A stretch of DNA of 64,000 nt, taken from contig CP038110.1 of NCBI GenBank assembly GCA_004519485.1, forward strand, positions 806,001-870,000, written 5' to 3'. Below the pieces are notes generated by a model. The model was not told the origin of the DNA. It saw only the letters and a program-made list of their open reading frames with translations, and did no database searches. Shown one piece after another: positions 34,345 to 45,224 of this stretch (position 1 is the first letter of the stretch; every line of letters begins with the position of its first letter). This DNA is from Nannochloropsis oceanica (Eukaryota > Sar > Eustigmatophyceae > Eustigmatales > Monodopsidaceae). The position numbers and the translations under genes were made by a program.

Positions 34345-34560
34345 ACGGACTATACAGAAAGTTATATAAGTTTTTTGCTCTTTTTATTTTTTGGGTGTTT
34401 TATTATGAGCCTTGCCACCGGCATTGTGACATCTCTTTCTATCATATTTTGAGCACCAAAATAAGCCCGCCCCGCATGACGGGGAAGCTGCCGGCATCAG
34501 GCCACTGGCATTTTCGCGGGACGATGACGCCATCTCGCTCTGAACAAGCCTCAAAAAAAG
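34345..34560 (+). repeat. subtelomeric repeat B, copy 1
   Basis: Contains GCCACCGGCATTGTGA, TCTATCATATTTTG, ACCAAAATAAGCCCGCCCCG and GCCGGCATCAGGCCACTGGC. The same order appears inverted at copy 3, with similarity over roughly 200 bp. Confidence 0.75.
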
Positions 34561-34644
34561 ACCGACGCTCAGAATCAACGAGTCGGTCAGCAGGCATGCT
34601 GACGACTAGAAAATGTTAACGACATAAGTATAAATTTAATGACA

Positions 34645-34745
34645 AATTGTGAGCACCAAAATAAGCTCGCCCCGCATGACGAGGTAGCTGCCGGCATCAG
34701 GCCACTGGCGTTCTCACGGGATGATGACGCCATCCCTCTCTAAAC
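34645..34745 (+). repeat. subtelomeric repeat B, copy 2 (partial)
   Basis: Repeats the right half of copy 1 (TTGTGAGCACCAAAATAAGC through GATGACGCCATC), about 100 bp away and in the same orientation. Confidence 0.75.
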
Positions 34746-34756
34746 AAATTTAAAAA

Positions 34757-34955
34757 ACAAGGGTTTCCAGCGTTCTTCTCCTCCCACAAATCACCAACGC
34801 ATATGCATGCTACGCAATACACATGAGGCAAAATACAATTTACAAGACGCTATGCAGTCTTTTGTGATGTCGTCCCGTGGTTTGTGTGGTTTTGAGCGTC
34901 TCGTCCTTCAATTTGGAGTGTTCCGCGGCCCACGGGTCAACAAATCGTCACTCTT
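34757..34955 (-). repeat. subtelomeric repeat A, copy 3 (inverted)
   Basis: Reverse complement of the repeat A core (GGAGTGTTCCGCGGCCCACG, GGTTTGTGTGGTTTTGAGC, CGTTCTTCTCCTCCCAC). It forms an inverted pair with copy 4 around a 130-bp spacer. Confidence 0.8.
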
Positions 34956-35084
34956 CCTCCAAATCCCCTCAAGTCAATTTTCTCTTTCCCCACCCCTCAC
35001 AAATGAAACGAGCGTCTTAAGAGAGCACACCCATTTGCTGACCATACACTGAGTAGCATTGCTCCCCTCTTTGCCCTTCTCCAT

Positions 35085-35285
35085 GTCCGTGGGCCGCAGA
35101 ACACTCCAAATTGAAGGACGAGACGCTCAAAACCACACAAACCTCGGGACGACATCACAAAAGACTGCATAGCGTCTTGTAAATTGTATTTTGCCTCATG
35201 TGTATTGCGTAGCATGCATATGCGTTGGTGATTTGTGGAAGGAGAAGAACGCTGGAAACCCTTGTTTTTTAAATTTGTTTGGAGA
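35085..35285 (+). repeat. subtelomeric repeat A, copy 4
   Basis: Forward copy with GGGCCGCAGAACACTCCAAA, CTCAAAACCACACAAACC and GGAGAAGAACGCTGGAAACC. It is closest in sequence to copy 3, with which it forms a large palindrome. Confidence 0.8.
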
Positions 35286-36392
35286 GGGATGGCGTCATAC
35301 CTTTCTGCGCTTCTCTCACAAACACTGTCAAAGCCGAGGTAATTGCAGCTTTGCGTGATGCATGGTCATCAAGAGAAGACGATGTAGGACGAGAAAAAGC
35401 GAAACTTAAGCTTGTTGATGAAGTCACACGAGGGGCAGCAAAGGACGAAGTTGGGGGTCGCGAAGATGGAGCGAGATTCCATTTCAGTAGTCACCGGAGG
35501 AGTTGGGCGCATCCGAGATAGGGAAGAACGAGCCACACGAGCCTGAGGAAGAGGAGCCAACGAGGAACGAGAAGACAAAGTGACAGCACCAGTGGACGCA
35601 ATAGGGAAATAGGAAGGTGAACTCAATGCTTGTTGTGTCCACAAAGAAGCAGGGACCTCCTCAAAAAATACTCACGCCGAAGATTGAGGAGGCGAGGAAG
35701 ACAAGGAAGAAGAAGGAACGTTGATATTCATGAGTTCGTCGTCCAAATTATCTTGGAAACAATTTTAATTTGGCGCGGTAGTGTAGGGGTCGTCCTAGCC
35801 ACGGTCTCTCATGTCTAGGTCTGGCCCGTCCACCACAGTGTCATACTCTTCGTCGTGCCTTGTGCGGGAGCGATGGAAAATCCAGCGGCTGGAACAAGGT
35901 TAGTCTTGTAATGCTGTACTGTATCAGGGTCGGCATGACCGCCTAGCTTCCGGCATGCCCCACACTAAAGCTGCTGCTCATCTCCTGCGCAAACTCTCCA
36001 TACACTTCCAGGATCCAGATAGTTATGCAACTGCTCGCGCAGGCAAAAAGGTCGCGGCTGCTCCAAAACGTCAGCCAGTGCGCGCTTATCGGCCAGAACC
36101 ACCTCCAAGCCTTCCCTATCTAACGCGTTGCACATCTGTTAGGGTTAGATATGGAAGAGAGATATGGACATACAGCATGCATCTCGAGAATCTAAGAAGG
36201 CCTTCCAGTTCAGCTTTGCAGGCCCAACATATCTCCTCGGCGATGAGTTGATAACAGTAGAGGGCAGAATAGTTAAGGCGCTTGAAAATATCACCCTCAA
36301 TTTGTTTTTAGAAAGTCATTTTTTTCCCGATTCTTCTTTTTTTGGGAGGATACATATCTACAATATTCCGTATATTGGATTTGGTAAAGCAT

Positions 36393-38090
36393 CTAATTGA
36401 ACATGCGACCCATTTCCGGCCAGTGAATCCTCATTATCTTTGTCGATTTCTCCTTGGCGCTGTATCCGAAGACAATACCGGACTCCTCAACTTTCAAACC
36501 CAAGCAAAATTCGATGTCGGAACCCTCCTCGAAAGAAAAAGGTAGCGAGTATCGAACGATGGCCGACAACTCTTGATTTAGTACTACGAGATAATGAAGA
36601 TACTTGCGCATCTGGCCCTCCCGGTAAATATGGGAATGCGTTACGAACCACCATTGCTCCCGGTATAATACTCCATTGGTGGATCCGCGCATGCCCCTGA
36701 AAGATTCAGGCGAAGGGATAGATGTGTGAATATGGAAACTTGTATCATTGGAGAGGTCGATGGCTCCCAATTCGATAGATGGGTGCCATTTATAAACGAT
36801 TTTATCAAGGCTGCCAGCAAAAACCCAATTTTTTTCGTTACGACCAGCGTACGGTCCCTCCAGCACGGCCTCGACTTGTATTTTGCGCTCTTCCAAGTTT
36901 AATGTGCCAAGGACTTGACTAATGACCCCAGGGCTTCGTGAATATTCTTGCGAAGCCGATAAAGTAAAAATAGTATTGTTACACTTAACATCCACAACAG
37001 CACGTGTATCCTCCAGTCCTAATATGTAGGCATCGTCGTGATGTAGTCCGTCCCGGACGACACGGTCTTCGAATGTCTCGGAAAGAACGATTTCAAAGTC
37101 TTTATCCGTGGCAGCAGAAAGCAGCCGTGATCTCCCGTGGTCACCCTTGGACACGTGGTAAATACCATCCTCAGAAATGTAATAGTTGACGACGTGGATT
37201 AGCGTTTCATCGCCGATGAATGTTGGAGATGAATAATGCCAACCTTCGTCCAGTGAGTCTTTTGAGCGGAGAACTTCGACCTGTCCATCTAGGTTGGAGA
37301 CATAATACTGGAGGTTGCTGAAGACAGAGTCTCGGATGTATTCAGGTAATTTTGGATTCTCGAGCATGCGCATCGAAAAGGTTAATCCATGAAGCAAATA
37401 AGACGAGTCTCGACTGTCGCCCAGATATGACCAGAGGATGGATTTTTCATAATCCAGCAGATAATCGCATATTTCATGCTCCGCAGGAATATACGAAATG
37501 GCGGCTGAACTTGACAGTGTCTTTTCAGCCATTAGGTAATAGTAGAACGCTGCAGCACTTTGGCCATCCTCTCGTAGTGCTCGACATAGATGATATGCCG
37601 GCTCTCCCTGTAAAGGCACAATGTTATAGTAGTACCAATCCGTCCACAATCTGGCTGGCTTTAGCTGATGCAAGGCGATGAAGCTGCGAATCAGGCCATA
37701 ACTACTTGTCGCCATGATGTTAGATGGTACTGCCGTAGTATTAGCCTCGAGCAAATACTGAAATACTTTAATGGCGTCATGGTAATGACCGTGCGTAAGC
37801 GCCCGCTGCCCAAGTGTATGAATAGTATCAGGATCTGCTCGACGAAAATGAATGTAGGAGGAAATGGGCCCTGGCAAACGCTGAAAGGCGTGCTGGATAG
37901 AAGAGAGGGGGCCAGTGAGATGGACATCTTGGCCGTCTTTTTTGGGGGCCTCTCGCTTCCATACTTCGACATTCGTGTAGACCCACACAACTGATATGAA
38001 TCCTATAATCGACGCTCCCCATCCCATGTACCGCTTCAGACTCCGGTACTTCAAACCTAAACGCTGTGAAAGGATGAGGTAGTGGCTCAA
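36393..38090 (-). CDS. type II membrane protein with TPR-like and propeller-like regions, glycosyltransferase-associated
   Basis: A 565-residue single-exon protein. One membrane segment at about residues 24-41 (WGASIIGFISVVWVYTNV) suggests a type II secretory protein. Residues about 88-250 are helical and TPR-like (ALTHGHYHDAIKVFQYLLEA; AAAFYYYLMAEKTL). From about 280 the pattern turns to short repeated beta-strand units. The C-terminus has FRGMRGSTNGVLY, WWFVTHSHIYRE, YLHYLVVLNQEL and IEFCLGLKVEESGIVFGYSA. The last block resembles a domain often attached to family 2 glycosyltransferases (usually '..YYHRFVWLD.. IEFCAGL.. ISFGVND'). No catalytic DxD or GT-A motif was found, so its activity is unknown. 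Confidence 0.7.
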   Translation of the reverse strand: MSHYLILSQRLGLKYRSLKRYMGWGASIIGFISVVWVYTNVEVWKREAPKKDGQDVHLTGPLSSIQHAFQRLPGPISSYIHFRRADPDTIHTLGQRALTHGHYHDAIKVFQYLLEANTTAVPSNIMATSSYGLIRSFIALHQLKPARLWTDWYYYNIVPLQGEPAYHLCRALREDGQSAAAFYYYLMAEKTLSSSAAISYIPAEHEICDYLLDYEKSILWSYLGDSRDSSYLLHGLTFSMRMLENPKLPEYIRDSVFSNLQYYVSNLDGQVEVLRSKDSLDEGWHYSSPTFIGDETLIHVVNYYISEDGIYHVSKGDHGRSRLLSAATDKDFEIVLSETFEDRVVRDGLHHDDAYILGLEDTRAVVDVKCNNTIFTLSASQEYSRSPGVISQVLGTLNLEERKIQVEAVLEGPYAGRNEKNWVFAGSLDKIVYKWHPSIELGAIDLSNDTSFHIHTSIPSPESFRGMRGSTNGVLYREQWWFVTHSHIYREGQMRKYLHYLVVLNQELSAIVRYSLPFSFEEGSDIEFCLGLKVEESGIVFGYSAKEKSTKIMRIHWPEMGRMFN

Positions 38091-38527
38091 TGATTCATGT
38101 CAAGCTGAAAGTTAGTCACTTTATTGTTGTAAGCTTTTCATACTTACCTTGTGTATGTAGTGCCTGTCCATCGAATATTTGCGTGATGTAGAGTGAATGA
38201 AGTCCATCTTGTCTATAAGTAGAAAAATTCCGAATGCACACTAGAATAACCCTGAAATCCTTGTACCTGTCCCTGCCCAAGAAGATTATCATAGAGATAA
38301 TCATAGAGATGATGGCAAGTTGAGATGGCAAGTTGATTTACAGACTACATGCATGCTACGAATAATAAACTCTGTAAAACCGAATTTCATGCTCCATTTT
38401 TTGTCCCGTCTTGCCTGATGTATGATTCCTAGAATTCGGAAACCAGGCCCTGAATCCCAAAAAAATAACACAAAAGCAGCGAGGTCCAAATGTTGACGAC
38501 TGTTTTGCAAAAATGACCAGTACGACT

Positions 38528-38634
38528 GATCTAAAGTATTAATCGATTTTTGTCTGTCCGTCGCACACTTAAAAACGATGTTTTTCCGCGTTCTTCTTTT
38601 CCCACAAACCACTAACGCACATGCATGCTAAGCT
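38528..38634 (-). repeat. subtelomeric repeat A, copy 5 (partial, inverted)
   Basis: Contains only the end of the element (AAAGTATTAATCGATTTTTG, CCGCGTTCTTC, CCACAAACCAC, GCATGCTAAGC), in reverse orientation and directly against copy 6. Confidence 0.8.
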
Positions 38635-38637
38635 ACA

Positions 38638-38955
38638 CAAATTGGCAAAAGGGTGCAAGGCCCATGGCCAATGCCCATATTTTGAATGCGTCATCATCAA
38701 TTGGAGTAGAAACGATGATTTGTGGATCCGCGGGCCGCGGAACACTCCAAATTGAGGCACGGGAAGCTTAAAACCACACAAACCACGGGACGACGTCACA
38801 AAGACTGCATAGAATTTTGTACATTGTATGTGTGTGTGCACCATGTGTGTTGCCAAGCGTGCATGTGCTTTGGTGGTTTGTGGGAAGAGAAGAACGCGGA
38901 AAACCATCGTTTTTAAGTGTGCGACGGACAGACAAAAATCAATTAATACTTTTAC
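38638..38955 (+). repeat. subtelomeric repeat A, copy 6
   Basis: The most complete copy along with copy 2: AGGCCCATGGCCAATGCCCA, TCATCATCAATTGGAG, CCGCGGGCCGCGGAACACTC, AAACCACACAAACCACGGGA, AGAACGCGGAAAACCATCG, ending in ATCAATTAATACTTT. Confidence 0.85.
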
Positions 38956-39060
38956 ACTAACATGATCATTTTTGGTTCATGACTATGCATTTATAACTTA
39001 TAGTGTCTTATTATATCGCAAAAGTTGAACCCTAGCTTCTTTCTTCAATCCAATTTCTGA

Positions 39061-40940
39061 TTAATTGTCAAAATTGGCATTCTTCTCAAAATGACAAAAT
39101 TTCACATAATCAAATGAGCCTCCTGATGTGGCATTTTCGATAATATCTCTTGTGATATTTAGTGAGCAGATCAATTTTTCCCACGCTCTGTCCCCACTCA
39201 CCACGCGCAACGGCAAGATACCTATCATTTCTGGACATTGTTTCATTATTTGTATCATTCTCGGTTCATCAGGGGAATGAAACCCCCAGAACTTGTGAAC
39301 ACCGAAAGGACGATCCGAAAACATCATTTCTGAAGAAAATTTCATATTTTCTCTCTGAGATGCGGGCTTCAAATTATCCGGAAGCTCATGATAGATCTCT
39401 GAAGCTTTCATAGAAAAGTACAAATCTTCAATGTCGCCACTCCATGGGTATCTGTTTATCAAGGTGATAGTGCCGGGTGAATATACGACAGGATAATGAA
39501 AGAAACAAGTCAAAACAAAGAATAATAAAGGCGTGAGGAGACCCTCGATATTTACGGCATACCTTGACAGAATTGTCGAGATAAACTCCTTCTTACGCAA
39601 GGAGAATCCTCCATTTCCTCCAATTGATGAGTTGCTGAAAGGCGGCCGCGTGAATGACATAGCAATGGTGCAATGTATATTTATAAATGAGGGGGTCAAT
39701 CGCATATATATCAATATCATGTGATTATATATCATTCTTATTCTTACCGCCAAGGCGCACCCCACCAGCCGCGCTCATAATTCTTGTCAAGGAATTCTCT
39801 TAAACGCCATCGTTGCTGGGAACAAATCACAGAATCATACTTTTGGTAGCCATTTCGTTTTTCGTTTTATATAAGTGAAGATGGAAAGGACGATCAGTTA
39901 TGAGTACGAAATAAATTACGATCGAGGCATCAACGTACTTTGTAGTCTTTCCAAATCTTAAGTTTGGAAGATATCAGATACTCTGACATCAGCCATAACC
40001 CACTAACCTGAAAAAATAACCAGGTCTGGCCCAGTAATGTCTCATAAAAAGTTGGGTCTGTCAGGAGCTCGCTAATGGCAACCTTTAAGTGCATCGGAGA
40101 AAGATGTGTGAACGGATGTAGGAACCATTTGGATGAGCATGGCGATCTAAAAAAAGCATTCCATTTTTAAAGAAGAAAGGAGTAGGAACTGGCACCATCA
40201 AGCATTCATACCTGGTTCATCTTTTCCCGGCCTGCGTGTGTCAAGATGATTTTTCCTGCTGCAATTTCGATAGGAAATATTTTTTTTGCCAAGGATAAGA
40301 TGGGACACCCGCCAACAATCTGAACTCGGCAGGAGACTGGAAGGTTATTCAAAGCATTCTTGATAGAAAATAGCAATGGCCGCCTATAGGCACGAAATTC
40401 TACCAAGACAGCTGTGAAATTTGAATCCATCGACCAAGGCAAGTTATGGCGGTTTTCAATAATGAATTCTTCGAAAGGTGTGGTTACTTTTACGACGTTT
40501 TGATGAGTGTCAATGCCCCTCGAGATTACTTTGGCATGGTTTGCTCTTCTCAGGATGTCTGGAGATCTGATTTCACATGCTGATATGCCCATTTGACGAT
40601 TTTGGATGTGAATTTCTTTTGTCATCCAATTTAGTGTATACACCTGTCTCTCCTTGCAAACCTTCCATTCTTCCCAAACAGTGTAGTCGTCAGGAAGACA
40701 GGGGTCGGACAAACAAGCTCTCCCTTGACACGGATTACTCCTCTTCCACTTGCCCTGGCCGAGGCCCACAAGTTGGCTAGCATTTCCAATGCCAGTAACC
40801 GATGAGACCTGTCCAAATAGCAATATATGGTACACAGACGAGCCTACGATTGCCAGCAGAATGATCCAAAAGATTAAATAAATCTTTGTGTGGCTCTCTT
40901 TCTTGAAAGAGGAGTGTGTCTTGGATGATGGTGCTCGCAT
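39061..40940 (-). CDS. DUF5672 family type II membrane protein
   Basis: Four exons join in frame: 40212-40940, 39939-40082, 39748-39815 and 39061-39634, giving 504 residues. The signal-anchor is at about 19-41 (YLIFWIILLAIVGSSVYHIL). DUF5672 features in order: NFTAVLVEFRAYRRPLLFSI, VQIVGG, ISELLTDPTFYETLLGQTWL, REFLDKNYERGWWGAPWR, IGGNGGFSLRKKEF, EDLYFS, FSSEMMFSDRPFGVHKFW. The family is typically encoded near glycosyltransferases and is thought to be glycosyltransferase-like. The 'GxPW...GNGGxSLR' core is clear. The exon 2 acceptor (AAAG|GTTGCC) was chosen because it restores the family's ISELLTDP context. The last part of exon 2 (VSGLWLMSEY onward) is atypical and may be intron. Confidence 0.8.
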
Positions 40941-41992
40941 TTCAGACTATAATTTATTTCATCAGCCTATTTTCCATCTTGTAGTAGCAGGCGAGGACAT
41001 TTCATTGCGGTAACGATATATAAGGTATTTCCACTTTCTGTCTAAGGAATAAATTGCGAAGGAAAGGGGATAGGAGGAAGGGGTATCTGTGTCAGTAACA
41101 TCTAGGCTAACTCAAGTAACATCTCGGCCCACTCATACCCACCAGTCAGACATCTATCTTGACAGAATCATGTTCCCGAGGATTTCAACCCTTCATAATG
41201 AATAAATAAATGAATAAATAAATAAATTAATTAATTAATAAATGTTAATAAATGCCCCTACCCTTGCACTCTGCCGGGAGTAACTACTCCTAGCCATTCA
41301 ATCGTTTTATTGACATCTCGGATGCCTTTCTTGTTGTGGTAGATTGCTGGCCAGTTCAGGATAGCACAAATTTTATAAAGTTTTTATCAAACTTATCTAG
41401 AACTCAGACCCAATAAAGGCTAGTTCAGAAGTGAGCTCGAATTTTGCGTGTTAATAAATGCCCCTACCCTTGCACTCTGCCGGGAGTAACTACTCCTAGC
41501 CATTCAATCGTTTTATTGACATCTCGGATGCCTTTCTTGTTGTGGTAGATTGCTGGCCAGTTCAGGATAGCACAAATTTTATAAAGTTTTTATCAAACTT
41601 ATCTAGAACTCAGACCCAATAAAGGCTAGTTCAGAAGTGAGCTCGAATTTTGCGATTCTAAACAGTGTTTGATACGAGCAGGCTCAGTCTCACTCTCTAT
41701 ACACGCACCGCTCCTTCCTGTGACAGATGGATGCATTCCTCTCTCACTACCAAGCCAACAGATGAGGGTTTAAAAGAACTTAACCTAAGATTTTACCACT
41801 GCTACTGAAGGAATTGCTGGGAATAATCCATTTCAAATGCCACATAACATGTTTGACACAGTGTCATTGGATGAAAACAGCGAGTAGCATTGATTTTTTA
41901 ATTCTCAAAAAACTTCATGTTCGAGCCATACCAAGATAATCTATAGATGAACATTTAGACCCGCTTTGCTATAAAAATAATCTGAGTCTCAA
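40941..41992. other. AT-rich spacer between DUF5672 and GT17 genes
   Basis: Upstream region of both divergent genes. It contains AATAAATA-type repeats near 41201-41242 and the perfect 206-bp tandem duplication that follows. No ORF of interest. Confidence 0.55.
41244..41654. repeat. perfect 206-bp direct tandem duplication
   Basis: Two adjacent units, 41244-41449 and 41450-41654/5, each starting GTTAATAAATGCCCCTACCC and ending GAGCTCGAATTTTGCG. I compared them base by base and saw no difference. Non-coding. Confidence 0.9.
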
Positions 41993-42034
41993 GTGACTCA
42001 TATCTTATGTAAAATTATATCACAGGCCCAGAAG

Positions 42035-43899
42035 ATGGTCGAGATATCAAGAAACATTTCCCTTCTCTCTGGAGGGATCCTTCTTTCCTTGTTGGTAGCT
42101 CGCTTCATTATTCTTGAGGATGCAAATTTGCGACCAACAAGCTTTGCAGCAAGCAAACAAGGTATTTACTTTGTGAAGGGCCCAATGAGAAAGAACATTG
42201 TCTAATGTATTTAATATATTGCTTTCCTAGAGTTGCCCCTACAGTTCTACATCGATCAGGAAAAAGATGAATCCATTGGAGTGGAACTCTCGAACGATAA
42301 GCCGGCGGCTATTGATCAAAATTCATTTCTCGAAAGTATGGGTAAGAGTTGTAGCTTGTAAGAAGCTAATGATCTGATGCAGCTCCAGCCGATAATTGGA
42401 CTTCACACAAATTCTCACACAAGTTTTGCACGAACGCGCATGTACTGAAGCCATGTTTCCTTGGACAGATGCACTGGCAACCTTATCAAATAAGAATGCG
42501 ACGCTTTCCTCAATTCAGTCGTTACTTGACACGTTGATAACGAGTCTAATTCAGGAACCAATAAACCCCCCCGTCGAGGCATGTGAGATACCCCTTCTGA
42601 TGCAGGCAAAAAATATTGATTGCTCTAAATACCCGACCGCCTTCACCAAGACCATGTCACGACAGGTATGTGTATTTGAGATATCCTGTCTGGCTGTTTG
42701 TCGGAAAGTGGCTCACTAATACCCCCTTCGCATAAACTCCTCCACAGACACCTGTCAAAGTGGCCCACCTCGTACAGGTAAAAGACCACCAGTTTTTGTC
42801 CGTGTATACCGAAGTTATGTTTACTACACTGTAAATGTCAGAGACTTCTGGGTTTTACTTCCCTACAACTGCTCTATTTATGCACTCACAGCTCGGTTTC
42901 GATGCGGACATGCTAGAGCTGTTGCTGAGAGAGCTAAACGACGTTGTGGACAAATTTTTCATCATCGAATCCACGCGAACACATAACAAGGTGTGTATAC
43001 TTCTTGACCCACACATTGCATTATCTCCTACGTATCAGTACAAATATTTATAGATACCACCCCTGTTCTGCATTTTTTACATCTAATTTAAGGGAATCCG
43101 AAAGATTCTTCTGTGGGATCATGTCAAGAACCAACCAAGATTTGAGTTTGTCAAGGAGAAGGTGGTACATATGGTGTTAGATGACACGGAGGCCTTCTTA
43201 GACTCCAATGAAGAATTTGCCATTGAGAAGTCACAGGAGAGGACACGTTGGGAATCATTTTTGCGCTGGAACAACCATACACAATTCTTTGGACCAAATG
43301 ACCTGGTAGGGTTTGGAGATGTCGACGAGATCCCGTCCCGAGAAAATGTGCAGCTGCTTCGCCACTGCGAATTGGCCGGCCCGTCGGTTGACATTGGTTC
43401 ATGGTTTGCACCCACAAGGCTAAGCGAAGCGTTTCGACCCGATTGGCCAGTACCGGGCAACCGTTGGACGCTGGGCGATCCAACTTATTGGACAGTGGCC
43501 TCTGCAACCATGTTCGGACAAGATGGTGCACAATATCCAAGCCGCATGAGGGGTACATCGGGAAAATTTTTGCTAGGAGGCATTCATATGACAGACAATG
43601 GGTATGCGCCATTTCGCATGGCAAAACTTATCGCCTGCACGGAATGCAAGGACAGTGCAGCCAGACTTATGACAGATATGGCGACCATTTTCAGAGACAA
43701 CCAAACCAAAGAGGAAACGTTAGCGAGACTAGACACGTATTTGAACCCTGTGTGGCCTGACCGCAAACGATTTGTTGGCGGAGAGGAAATGATAATAAGG
43801 CTCGGAGCGGCCTACTACATACCATGGTTCTTGCAATGCAACCCAGAGAGGTTTTCCTCTTGGTACGGTAATCTCGACAGCCGTCTTCATGGGAGTTGA
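42035..43899 (+). CDS. GT17-family type II glycosyltransferase
   Basis: Six exons in frame: 42035-42161, 42231-42341, 42424-42665, 42749-42778, 42892-42990 and 43093-43899; 471 residues (ATG 41993 would add 14). Signal-anchor at about 9-26 (LLSGGILLSLLVARFIIL). The catalytic region begins LGFDADMLELLLRELNDVVD followed by KFFIIEST, the GT17 start (usually 'FNDELDLLEIRLNELxDVVDxFVIVES'). It continues with the metal-site motif GDVDEIPS (family 'SDVDEIP'), and CELAGPSVDIG and GGIHMTDNG correspond to later conserved blocks. GT17 contains the bisecting N-acetylglucosaminyltransferase MGAT3; the exact sugar here is unknown. The stem (exons 2-3) is helical and non-conserved. The exon 3 acceptor (CACAAG|TT) is the only one that keeps the frame. 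Confidence 0.87.
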
Positions 43900-45224
43900 A
43901 TTTATCGTGGAGAGCAAAAAACGAATAAATTTATGCACATCATTCTGACTACAGAAAAATCAGCACCAAAAGTACATCTCTCCCAAAATTACATCGCTTT
44001 AAGACTGGCCCCTGAAGATATACTCGATATTACCGGTTTTCTCTATCATGTTACCTCACAGTTATTGGCCATCCAGAATTCTAAAACATTGTTTTACAGC
44101 CTCCCACAGTCGATTCTTTCGTAGATCCCCCTCTGGTGGTTACCGTCGAGCGCCCAGTCGGGCTGTGCTTCAGAGGTTACAGGACTTAATATATATATAT
44201 GTTTCTCCGCGGGTATCGCACCCATTCTCGAAATTTATGGTGTACAATTTTCGAGAATCTGACTGGACATCTGACTCTTGGCTTGATTGTGTGTGAGAAG
44301 AGATCATCCGGAAGCTGCTACTTATCATCATCGTCGGATTACATGGTCGAGGTTCGGCCTCTGAGCGGCCATTATGTGACACTAAGTCTAAGCTATTTAG
44401 AAGAGTCACTTGTCTGTCTTCGATTGAATTTCTGCTGACAGGGCTTCGCATTTTTCGGTACTGAGCGTGGAACTACAAGCGTCAGTTGTCTGGTGCGGGG
44501 TCACGTACTCATGGGGCGTCTCAGGATAGCATTGGTTTGTACACAATCCACATCATCAAATGCTGTATGACTTTGATGCAACGCTGCATTTTTCTGATTC
44601 TCCCGCAGATCTTTCTGCCAAGATTCTCTTGTGCAAAGCATATTCGGAGGACAAGCCCAAGAACTGTACATGTCGCGAGGAGGAGCGAGGGGAATTTCCT
44701 TGTTTATTATGCGCAAGAGCACAAGCAAGAGGAAGAGTGGCTCTTCAAGTCAGCTCTTATCTGCTATCGGGAGGGAGAAGATATGCCTAAGATGTGGAAG
44801 AAGTGCAGTGATTGCAATGATATTCCATGCCGTGATAAGCTTGCCAATGAGTCAGGCAGGGTAGAGAACGTCCTTTTGAGGATTGAAAGGAGGGATAAGG
44901 ATGATCAGGGCCAGGAAAGATATAGATTGACGGAGAAGAAGAAGGCTGCATAGGCACCGTTCATAGATGTAGAAAGATTTGTTGAGGGTGAAAGACGCAA
45001 TGATAAATACTTTTTGGCGTCATTTTGGTAATTTTTGCTTTCAGCTTCAGGGGGGTGAGGAGGTTAGAAAACCCATCAAAAACTAAAAACGTGACAACTT
45101 TTTTTGCGTGCATAATTTCGACTACAACCAAGTTAATTATGATGCTTGTACGTCCAGCACTTGTATGGGTGAAAACGTGATGGTCAACGGAGCACTTGGG
45201 ACAAAGTCATAGGAAGCCCTCTCC

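Larger units (their letters stand above)
33478..36392. other. subtelomeric spacer with relic histone, repeats A and B
   Basis: No intact gene is supported. Contents listed separately: a 96-bp tandem duplication with an H2A-like relic, two copies of repeat B, and an inverted pair of repeat A copies. ORFs at 35369-35644 (minus) and 35955-36251 (plus) show no recognisable domain. Confidence 0.45.
38091..39060. other. spacer with two repeat A copies
   Basis: Holds an inverted partial copy (5) and a full forward copy (6) of repeat A. No gene is seen. Confidence 0.55.
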
